Origin: Caldifarciminota bacterium
Lineage (GTDB): Bacteria > Hydrothermota > 32-111 > QNBC01
Direction of reading: 5' to 3'
Length of the DNA: 6,572 bases
Assembly: GCA_023132105.1 (NCBI GenBank)
Contig: JAGLYS010000250.1
Location: 1 to 6,572, forward strand
Shown here: positions 1-4,048 of the stretch, in pieces
Layout: every line of letters begins with the position of its first letter
Position numbering within the stretch: position 1 is the stretch's first letter
Translations under genes and position numbers: made by a program
Notes under the pieces: model-generated
Databases searched by the model: none
Seen by the model: only the letters and a program-made list of their open reading frames with translations
Told to the model about the DNA's origin: nothing

Positions 1-428
1 TCGGAAGTGGTGATTATATTAATACATTAAAGTCTCTTGCACAGAATCTTAATATACAGGATAAAATCTTGTTCACAGGATATGTTTCTCAAGAAAGGAA
101 GGTAAAATTGTTACAAAAGGCATATCTTTCGATTTATCCATCATTGATAGAAGGATGGGGACTTGTAAATATCGAGGCAAATGCTTGTGGCACACCTGTT
201 GTAGCCAGCAATGTTCCAGGCTTAAGAGATTCCGTTAACATTGGCAGATCGGGTCTTCTTTATGAATATGGTAATCTAAAAGATCTTGCAGATAAGGTGA
301 TTTATCTCCTTAAAGATAGAGAGAGGTATAACGGATTTGTAAAAGATTCTATAGAATGGGCATCAACATTTTGGTGGAAAAATACAGGCAAAGAGACATT
401 AAATTATATCGAGAGCATTATTAAATAA
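1..428 (+). CDS. GT4-family glycosyltransferase, C-terminal part (5' end outside window)
   Basis: The reading frame is open from the window edge (first full codon at position 3) to TAA at 426-428, giving 141 residues of a GT-B fold glycosyltransferase. The first residues, GSGDY..LKSLAQNLNIQDKILFTGYV, match the start of the nucleotide-sugar-binding C-terminal domain, where a G-x-G turn is followed by a helix and the 'V.F.G.V' strand. The segment EGWGLVNIEANACGTPVVAS contains the E-x7-E motif typical of GT4 (RfaB/WcaI-like) enzymes; its glutamates normally contact the donor sugar nucleotide. These enzymes transfer a sugar to a lipid-linked or polysaccharide acceptor at the cytoplasmic face of the membrane. 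Donor and acceptor cannot be read from this fragment. An internal TTG at 69 is not the start, because homology extends upstream of it. It probably belongs to a surface-polysaccharide or glycosylation locus to the left. No strong terminator follows. Confidence 0.93.
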   Translation, partial: GSGDYINTLKSLAQNLNIQDKILFTGYVSQERKVKLLQKAYLSIYPSLIEGWGLVNIEANACGTPVVASNVPGLRDSVNIGRSGLLYEYGNLKDLADKVIYLLKDRERYNGFVKDSIEWASTFWWKNTGKETLNYIESIIK

Positions 429-443
429 TCTAAAAAATGTTTA

Positions 444-473
444 TTGTGTAGTTCTTGCACAATATTGTATACT
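444..473 (+). promoter_or_regulatory. Weak sigma70-like promoter candidate after the glycosyltransferase
   Basis: TTGTGT (444-449) and TATACT (468-473) are separated by 18 bases, about 90 bases before the ATG at 561. The region is very AT-rich, so a chance match is likely. The rest of 429-560 holds no coding signal that I can see. Confidence 0.2.
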
Positions 474-560
474 AAATTCACAATTTAATTTAATTAAATC
501 CTAATTATACATAATTACGCAACTTAATATTTTGGAATGTAAATTGCAACAATAATTAAT

Positions 561-809
561 ATGTGGATGTTATTGGAAAATGTAAAGAATGAAACAAGAT
601 TAAAAATAGTAAAGGCACTATTCCTGATTTATATTGCTATTCTTATTTTAGTAATTGTAAAAACAGTTAGTAGTAAATATTTCAATAATCGAGATATAAA
701 GGAGGAAACGGATGAGAGAAAATCTGTTGAAACGATTAAGAAAGAAAAGAACGGACAATGGTTGTTCAATGTTATCGAAAAACACACTTCTCCACCAAGG
801 GGAGAATGA
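561..809 (+). CDS. Doubtful small single-pass membrane protein, 82 aa
   Basis: I do not recognise this ORF. It predicts a short basic N-terminus, one hydrophobic segment at about residues 19-36 (ALFLIYIAILILVIVKTV), and then a charged, Lys/Glu-rich tail. This would make a small inner-membrane protein with a polar tail. Against it being real: no Shine-Dalgarno sequence precedes ATG 561 or the in-frame ATG 567, although most other genes here have one, and AT-rich chance ORFs are often hydrophobic. Its last residues (TSPPRGE) are translated from a palindromic repeat at 788-806, a common sign of an ORF running into an intergenic repeat. It overlaps a second small ORF (712-825) that has a much better ribosome binding site. 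It lies between the glycosyltransferase and the convergent sirtuin gene. It could be a gene whose 3' end was altered by the repeat, or simply not a gene. Confidence 0.35.
   Translation: MWMLLENVKNETRLKIVKALFLIYIAILILVIVKTVSSKYFNNRDIKEETDERKSVETIKKEKNGQWLFNVIEKHTSPPRGE
698..705 (+). promoter_or_regulatory. Near-consensus Shine-Dalgarno site for the nested small ORF
   Basis: AAAGGAGG lies 6 bases before ATG 712. It is one of the best ribosome-binding matches in the window. The same bases also encode Lys-Glu-Glu in the overlapping 561-809 frame, so the match could be a by-product of a coding sequence. Confidence 0.4.
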
Positions 810-825
810 TAATACAGAGGATTAA
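712..825 (+). CDS. Candidate 37-aa basic microprotein, nested out of frame
   Basis: The ORF starts at ATG 712, six bases after AAAGGAGG, and ends with TAA at 823-825. Its 37 residues begin MRENLLKRLRKKRTDNGCSM and become polar and acidic toward the end (GENDNTED). The basic Leu/Arg/Lys start could form an amphipathic helix, and there is one cysteine. It overlaps the last 98 bases of the 561-809 ORF in another frame and would run through the palindrome at 788-806. A probable terminator follows 16 bases after its stop. I recognise no family. Support is the ribosome binding site and the terminator only; the length is easily reached by chance. Confidence 0.3.
   Translation: MRENLLKRLRKKRTDNGCSMLSKNTLLHQGENDNTED
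788..806. repeat. Short palindrome of the CTCC/GGAG intergenic type
   Basis: TTCTCC (788-793) pairs with GGAGAA (801-806) across a 7-base spacer, with one further C-G pair possible inside. Its sequence style resembles the hairpin at 3797-3819 (TTCCCTCC/GGAGGGAA). Such pyrimidine/purine palindromes are often scattered between genes in environmental genomes. It forms the 3' end of the 561-809 ORF. Confidence 0.5.
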
Positions 826-841
826 GTGAATACCGGAAATC

Positions 842-863
842 AGGGTGGCTTATTTGCCACCCT
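842..863. terminator. Probable terminator hairpin between convergent genes
   Basis: AGGGTGGC (842-849) pairs perfectly with GCCACCCT (856-863) around a 6-base loop. It lies directly after the sirtuin stop codon (864-866, minus strand) and 16 bases after the small ORF at 712-825 (plus strand), so it could stop both transcripts. The following U-tract is weak: TTTACTTGTT on the plus strand, and almost none on the minus strand. Confidence 0.6.
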
Positions 864-1580
864 TTACTTGTTAAATTCAATATAACCTTTACTAATCCAT
901 TTATCAAATAGCTGTGGTAAAATGATACCCGCTTTACCCAAAAAGAAAAGATCCGATTGTATCCCGGTATCTTCAAGATTGATGAACACTGTTCTGGCAC
1001 CTAAGGATTTTGCAATTAAGTGAAATTCAGCAGCGGGGTAAACATTACCGGATGTCCCTATTGATATAAAAACAGAGGATTTTGTTAGAAGATTATATAT
1101 TTTCTCTAAATAAATCGGTTTTTCTCCAAACCATACTACATTTGGCCTGAGAATAGAATCACATTGTTTACACATTGGTAAAGGTCTTTTGATTCTCGTT
1201 ACGGAATACTTTTTTTTACATTTAGGGCAAAATGCTGTCATAATATCTCCATGCATATGGATCACATTTTTAATGCCGGCTTTTTCGTGCAAATCATCAA
1301 CATTTTGTGTTATCAAATGTATGTTTTTACTTAAAGATATAAGTTTTTTAATCGCATAATGACCGTCATTTGGTTTTGATTTTCTAATTTTGTCTATTCG
1401 TTCGAAGTAAAACTCCCAGATGAGGGAAGGATTCTTATTAAATGCCGCAGGTGTAGCTACATCTTCTATACGGTAATTGTTCCAGAGACCACCGGTTCCC
1501 CGGAATGTAGCTATTCCTGATTCTGCACTAATACCCGCTCCCGTTAATATAAATATATTTTTCAAAGGTAGTTTTATCAT
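864..1580 (-). CDS. cobB: NAD-dependent protein deacylase, sirtuin (SIR2/CobB, class III type)
   Basis: This 238-residue protein is a complete sirtuin, a cytosolic enzyme that removes acyl groups from lysines using NAD+. The NAD-binding motif GAGISAESGIATFRG is at 14-28, followed by QNVD at 92-95, the catalytic His110 in HMHGD, and four zinc-ligand cysteines at 118, 121, 137 and 140 (CPKC...CKQC). RPNVVWFGE at 145-152 and GTSGNVYPAA at 175-184 complete the core. Tyr58 and Arg61 (Y-F-E-R) match the Tyr-x-x-Arg pair of SIRT5 and E. coli CobB, which binds acidic acyl groups, so desuccinylase or demalonylase activity is likely besides deacetylation. That preference is inferred from the family. 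The start is ATG at 1578-1580, with AGAGG five bases upstream. It lies 65 bases downstream of the methyltransferase on the same strand and may be co-transcribed with it. Confidence 0.97.
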   Translation of the reverse strand: MIKLPLKNIFILTGAGISAESGIATFRGTGGLWNNYRIEDVATPAAFNKNPSLIWEFYFERIDKIRKSKPNDGHYAIKKLISLSKNIHLITQNVDDLHEKAGIKNVIHMHGDIMTAFCPKCKKKYSVTRIKRPLPMCKQCDSILRPNVVWFGEKPIYLEKIYNLLTKSSVFISIGTSGNVYPAAEFHLIAKSLGARTVFINLEDTGIQSDLFFLGKAGIILPQLFDKWISKGYIEFNK

Positions 1581-1613
1581 AATAACCTCTGCTAATGATA
1601 CATAAAATAGATG

Positions 1614-1652
1614 CTAAATGCAAACACCGTCCCTGTTAACATCTTTTATAAT
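1614..1652. repeat. Imperfect interspersed repeat, copy A
   Basis: This 39-base stretch matches 6285-6320 at about 31 positions with three small gaps. Shared blocks, in order, are CTAAATGCAA, CCCT, TTAAC and TTTTATAAT. It spans the short gap between the methyltransferase and sirtuin genes and overlaps the last codons of the methyltransferase. Read on the minus strand it contains AACAGGGACGGTGTTTGC, which resembles the GGGACGG-type palindromic sequences found near Y1/REP-associated transposases. That link is from memory and is not proven here. In the same orientation TTAACA and TAGCAT lie 17 bases apart and could serve as a weak sirtuin promoter. Confidence 0.55.
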
Positions 1653-2425
1653 GCTTTAAGCACATAATATAAGTTGCCTAATTCTCCGCATATGTGAGTA
1701 TTCAAAGGAATTTGTTTATGGCTTTCGTCATATATTGCTGCCAATTCGAATTTACCTGATTTTCTAATTAGACTTTTTAGATCCTCAAAAATCCAAAGCC
1801 TTAGTATATGCTGTTCTTCTAACACAATATTTTTACCATGGTCATTGATCTCCATTTTGCAGACCTGATAACTAATTTTCTTTTGCCTGTCTTCTTTTTC
1901 TATAGCCCAAATTGTCTTTACACGAATCCTATTTTTCTCTATAATCCATCCTTCATCTTCGCAAGGTTCTAATTTATCACAGGCGCAGGCAAGATGAACA
2001 ATGTAAATCCCCTCACTTCTAAGTGATTCACCTGTATTTCTGAGATGTGATAGAATATCATCATCCGAAAGAAGATAACCCAAGCTGTTTATTGAATTGA
2101 TAGCAGCATCGAATTGTGTCTTAAATTTTGTAGATCTCATATCCCCGGTTATTACTGCTGCCCTATTCCGTAGTCCTTCGTCAGCTACCCGCTTCTGTGT
2201 ATATTCAATCATTTCAGGGCTATTGTCATATCCCGTTATATGATATCCGTACTCAGGGAAACTCACAAGAAAACGACCTGTGCCACATGCCGGTTCCAGT
2301 ATGTTTTTTACATCAAAAGGAACATATCTCTTAAAGAATTTTTGAAATAGTTTGATTTCGAAAGTGATGTCCCATGAGAAAGCAACATCATAATATTTTG
2401 GAAGATTGTATAATTTCTTGTTCAT
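1646..2425 (-). CDS. Class I SAM-dependent methyltransferase
   Basis: This 259-residue protein has a Rossmann-type methyltransferase core and should transfer a methyl group from S-adenosylmethionine to an unknown acceptor in the cytoplasm. Motif I is NILEPACGTGRF at 41-52 (the SAM-binding E/D-x-x-x-G-x-G loop). The strand-2 acidic residue is Asp67 in GYDNSPEM, and GDMRS at 94-98 plus FDAAINSINSLGYL at 105-118 correspond to motifs II and III/IV. The C-terminal half (about 145-259) is a beta-rich region with no motif I can name. I chose ATG 2423-2425 because AAAGGAG stands 8 bases upstream; an upstream TTG at 2450-2452 would add nine residues and place the ribosome site inside the gene. It follows a Nudix remnant very closely on the same strand. 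The substrate could be a small molecule, and the sequence does not decide it. Confidence 0.93.
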   Translation of the reverse strand: MNKKLYNLPKYYDVAFSWDITFEIKLFQKFFKRYVPFDVKNILEPACGTGRFLVSFPEYGYHITGYDNSPEMIEYTQKRVADEGLRNRAAVITGDMRSTKFKTQFDAAINSINSLGYLLSDDDILSHLRNTGESLRSEGIYIVHLACACDKLEPCEDEGWIIEKNRIRVKTIWAIEKEDRQKKISYQVCKMEINDHGKNIVLEEQHILRLWIFEDLKSLIRKSGKFELAAIYDESHKQIPLNTHICGELGNLYYVLKAL

Positions 2426-2433
2426 AAAATTAT

Positions 2434-2440
2434 CTCCTTT
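2434..2440 (-). promoter_or_regulatory. Shine-Dalgarno site that fixes the methyltransferase start
   Basis: On the minus strand AAAGGAG lies 8 bases before ATG 2423-2425. It overlaps the final in-frame stop of the Nudix remnant (2439-2441), the tight spacing expected when two genes share one transcript. Confidence 0.75.
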
Positions 2441-2666
2441 AACTATTTGCAATTTTATCTATATTTTTGCAGTTAAAAGAAGTTGCCCTACCAATTTCTT
2501 AAAGACATTCACGAATTAATGCTGATTTTAAATCTTCATTGTGATTTTGTCCGCCACCCGGGAGTGTGAAATATTTCTCATTATTTTGTTCATGTTTAAT
2601 TGTAAGCAATCTATCGTTACTTATTATAATTGCTTTTGCAGAAATTCTGACAGGATAGTTTTTCAA
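2439..2666 (-). pseudogene. Nudix hydrolase remnant, in-frame stop inside the Nudix box
   Basis: Read on the minus strand from TTG 2664-2666, with AAGGAG 8 bases upstream, the frame gives KNYPVRISAKAIIISNDRLL, then HEQNNEKYFTLPGGGQNHNE and DLKSALIREC. This is the N-terminal part of a Nudix hydrolase, a family that hydrolyses nucleoside diphosphates linked to another group. The Nudix box is G-x5-E-x7-R-E-U-x-E-E-x-G-U. Here GGQNHNE, seven residues and REC fit the first part. The frame then reads Leu, TAA (2499-2501), Glu, Ile, Gly, so the stop stands exactly where the first glutamate of the E-E pair is expected, as a single GAA-to-TAA change would give. After it the frame stays open for only 19 codons (EIGRATSF...) to a second TAA at 2439-2441, whereas intact family members are usually about 130-150 residues. 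The gene is therefore both stopped and truncated at its 3' side. A 55-residue product cannot be an active Nudix enzyme. Confidence 0.85.
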
Positions 2667-2778
2667 AATATAAACTCCTTTTTATCTCATTATTTTTATC
2701 TGATAATATTGTATATATCTCTATAATAGAATAAATTTGTTTTTCATATATTATTTACATACATCTCATATAATTTTA

Positions 2779-2807
2779 AGTATAATCCGAATTGAATAGA
2801 AAATCAA
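2779..2807 (-). promoter_or_regulatory. Sigma70-like promoter for the Nudix remnant-methyltransferase unit
   Basis: On the minus strand TTGATT (2807-2802) and TATACT (2784-2779) are separated by exactly 17 bases. Transcription would begin near 2772, about 105 bases before the Nudix TTG. The leader is very AT-rich and I see no riboswitch-like structure in 2667-2843. Confidence 0.5.
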
Positions 2808-2843
2808 GTATATATTTTGAATATTACTATTCCTTCTAACTTT

Positions 2844-3587
2844 TTATTTCCACCATTTTTGAATAACCTCTTTAACATTAAGTACATGAATCCCTCTTTT
2901 TCGGAGCTCTCGTTCAATATAATATTTATGATCGATTCCAATAGCAATCAATATTTTTTTGTCAGGATGTTCTTTGATTATTTTTAGTATATTATTAACA
3001 ATATGATTATTTCTTTCATTTTCAAATTCCGCAATAAATTCATATTCGGAATATCGAGATAAGATGTAATACTTAAATTCATTTTTAGCCTTCCATAAGT
3101 TCGTAATGTATTGTGAATTTATATCTTCAAAATCTTTGCTTTTAAAATATTCATTAAGAAGTAAAAATATTCCCCCGATTAATTTAATTTCAGAACTTAA
3201 GGAAGTATCATTAAAAGCCTTTTGCTGTAACTCTTGCCATTTTTGCCCTTTTTCATCATTCCACCAATCAATACCATAAATTGGTGTTTTGTCTTTTTGT
3301 GCCAAAGGTATCATAAATCTCTTAAAATCGAATGGAGTCCCCATATAACTATCATCATCGACATACTTTTGTTGTGTCTCGATACAAAGAATATCCGGCT
3401 TTAGGTGTTGATAAATTTCTCCCATTCGCTCATAAGTATATATTTGTGCGCTTTCATGGCTTCTATGTATACCCCCGATAACAAAGATTTCTCCGATGGG
3501 TTTATGTCCATGGCATGCAAATGGGACTATCGTTATTATACCTAATAGATTACATATCCTATAAATCGTTTTTGCTTTTATTACCAT
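2844..3587 (-). CDS. Putative TraB/Tiki-superfamily protein with N-terminal hydrophobic segment
   Basis: This 247-residue protein shows the motif order of the TraB/PrgY-Tiki-GumN-EreA/ChaN superfamily, many of whose members are metal-dependent hydrolases or peptidases. A first G-x-x-H lies in VIGGIHRSHES (Gly38, His41), a glutamate after a hydrophobic strand is in DILCIE (Glu70), an arginine helix is ERNNHIVNNIL (Arg192), and a second G-x-x-H is in IAIGIDHKYYIERELRKRGI (Gly217, His220). Residues 11-25 are hydrophobic and preceded by Lys/Arg, suggesting a signal peptide or membrane anchor. The cysteine at 25 lacks a good lipobox. The start, ATG 3585-3587, has TAGGAGAG five bases upstream. It appears to be a single-gene unit with its own promoter and a leader hairpin. 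Assignment rests on spaced motifs, not on close recognition, and the substrate is unknown. Confidence 0.7.
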   Translation of the reverse strand: MVIKAKTIYRICNLLGIITIVPFACHGHKPIGEIFVIGGIHRSHESAQIYTYERMGEIYQHLKPDILCIETQQKYVDDDSYMGTPFDFKRFMIPLAQKDKTPIYGIDWWNDEKGQKWQELQQKAFNDTSLSSEIKLIGGIFLLLNEYFKSKDFEDINSQYITNLWKAKNEFKYYILSRYSEYEFIAEFENERNNHIVNNILKIIKEHPDKKILIAIGIDHKYYIERELRKRGIHVLNVKEVIQKWWK

Positions 3588-3608
3588 TCAAACTCTCCTA
3601 TAGTGTTT

Positions 3609-3641
3609 GAGAAAAAAAGGTGCCTGAACCAGATTTTTCTC
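3609..3641. repeat. Palindrome in the leader of the TraB/Tiki-like gene
   Basis: GAGAAAAA (3609-3616) pairs with TTTTTCTC (3634-3641), and inside it GGT (3619-3621) pairs with ACC (3628-3630). In minus-strand transcript sense it reads GGTTCAGGCACC followed by a run of seven T, between the predicted transcription start and the ribosome site. It could be a leader hairpin with attenuator-like form, or a degenerate copy of a GGTGCCTG-type interspersed palindrome. Confidence 0.5.
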
Positions 3642-3656
3642 TTTCTTTATATAACA

Positions 3657-3685
3657 ATTTTAAGCAAAGAAAAGTAAAAGGTCAA
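3657..3685 (-). promoter_or_regulatory. Sigma70-like promoter for the TraB/Tiki-like gene
   Basis: On the minus strand TTGACC (3685-3680) and TAAAAT (3662-3657) are separated by exactly 17 bases, and each matches consensus at five of six positions. Transcription would start near 3650, giving a leader of about 63 bases that contains the 3609-3641 palindrome. Confidence 0.6.
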
Positions 3686-3696
3686 GTAATTATCCA

Positions 3697-3736
3697 TTAA
3701 TCTGGTAGATAGGTATAGACATACTAACCAGTTTAA
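3697..3736. repeat. Inverted repeat / hairpin upstream of the TraB/Tiki-like promoter
   Basis: TTAA-t-CTGGT (3697-3706) pairs with ACCAG-t-TTAA (3727-3736). Further in, TA (3710-3711) pairs with TA (3725-3726), and GTAT (3713-3716) pairs with ATAC (3721-3724) around an AGAC loop. It begins 12 bases beyond the -35 box of the minus-strand promoter, so it could be a regulator-binding site. Alternatively it is the first stem of a small RNA read on the plus strand, ending at the hairpin at 3739-3769. Confidence 0.45.
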
Positions 3737-3738
3737 GG

Positions 3739-3777
3739 AAAGAGGAAAGTATTAGATCCTTTCCTCTTTATTTTAAT
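3739..3777 (+). terminator. Strong terminator-like hairpin with no coding gene upstream
   Basis: AAAGAGGAAAG (3739-3749) is an exact 11-base complement of CTTTCCTCTTT (3759-3769), with a 9-base loop, followed by ATTTTAAT on the plus strand. The U-rich tail exists only in the plus direction. No plus-strand gene lies between the divergent start at 3587 and this site, so the transcript it would end is not known. Confidence 0.55.
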
Positions 3778-3796
3778 ATTTCCCCCCTCCCTTCTA

Positions 3797-3819
3797 TTCC
3801 CTCCCGCCTGTGGAGGGAA
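3797..3819. repeat. Palindrome TTCCCTCC/GGAGGGAA
   Basis: TTCCCTCC (3797-3804) pairs perfectly with GGAGGGAA (3812-3819) around CGCCTGT. Its style resembles the 788-806 element. Translated in the wrong frame it gives the 'FPPQAGGNRREGG' signature of non-coding repeats, which marks this stretch as intergenic. Confidence 0.6.
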
Positions 3820-3838
3820 AGTTAAAAGATATCTCTCT

Positions 3839-3946
3839 TTTGTGAAATTAGTTTTCAATTCGTGTAATTGTAGGGGCACGATGCATCGTGCCCAAATTCG
3901 TGAAATAGAAATAAATAATATTTCCACTTTCCCCCTTTGTGTAATT
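3839..3946 (+). repeat. Four spaced copies of an 11-base motif, TTYGTGWAATT
   Basis: Copies start at 3839 (TTTGTGAAATT), 3859 (TTCGTGTAATT), 3897 (TTCGTGAAATA) and 3936 (TTTGTGTAATT), spaced 20, 38 and 39 bases apart. The second copy lies inside a symmetrical CAATT-CGTGT-AATTG (3856-3870). The middle two form 12-base direct repeats with 11 matches (3857-3868 and 3895-3906) flanking the perfect palindrome at 3874-3893. They could be remnants of an interspersed repeat or binding sites upstream of the LVIVD gene. Confidence 0.5.
3874..3893. repeat. Perfect 20-base palindrome
   Basis: GGGCACGATG (3874-3883) is followed directly by its exact reverse complement CATCGTGCCC, preceded by GTAG. It is GC-rich in an AT-rich setting. 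It resembles the 'GTAGGGGC...GCCC' palindromes scattered between genes in many environmental genomes; that comparison is from memory. Confidence 0.8.
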
Positions 3947-3996
3947 CATTATTCTCTCCCTCCTTTCTCGGTTGATGTCTGACCTCGTTTATTTTG

Positions 3997-4025
3997 TTGC
4001 AAAATATAAGATAAAGTGATATTAT
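3997..4025 (+). promoter_or_regulatory. Candidate promoter for the LVIVD protein gene
   Basis: TTGCAA (3997-4002) and TATTAT (4020-4025) are separated by 17 bases, with TGA just before the -10 (extended -10 form). The leader would be only about 17 bases. An overlapping TATAAT at 4023-4028 has no good -35. Confidence 0.4.
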
Positions 4026-4048
4026 AATAAGAACAGGAGGAATGTATA

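Noticed and set aside
459..468. ACAATATTGT palindrome as an operator
   Set aside because: A 10-base AT-rich palindrome is expected by chance in this region and nothing else supports it.
429..560. Hidden coding or RNA gene after the glycosyltransferase
   Set aside because: All frames are broken by stops, the sequence is almost pure A/T, and no stable stem or tRNA-like fold is visible.
629..1000. Minus-strand ORF of 123 codons overlapping the 3' end of the sirtuin gene
   Set aside because: It is out of frame with a certain sirtuin gene, runs through the terminator and the palindrome (SPLGGE translation), and matches no family.
2426..2452. Nine-residue N-terminal extension of the methyltransferase from TTG 2450-2452
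   Set aside because: The AAAGGAG site 8 bases before ATG 2423-2425 would be inside the gene, and the extension has no ribosome site of its own.
864..2666. Sirtuin-methyltransferase-Nudix as a new NAD-related or defence system
   Set aside because: The methyltransferase has no motif tying it to NAD or DNA, the Nudix gene is broken, and the sirtuin is an ordinary single-domain deacylase, so co-direction alone is not evidence of a system.
2541..2726. Plus-strand ORF of 61 codons rich in Phe, Ile and Tyr
   Set aside because: It is antisense to the Nudix remnant, whose minus-strand translation is clearly a conserved family, and has no ribosome site.
3733..3927. Minus-strand ORF of 64 codons in the divergent intergenic region
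   Set aside because: It is composed of translated hairpins and palindromes (the FPPQAGGNRREGG signature) and contains the terminator-like stem.
3588..4048. CRISPR-like array from the spaced 11-base motif
   Set aside because: The motif is too short and imperfect, spacing is irregular (20, 38, 39 bases) and no cas gene is nearby.
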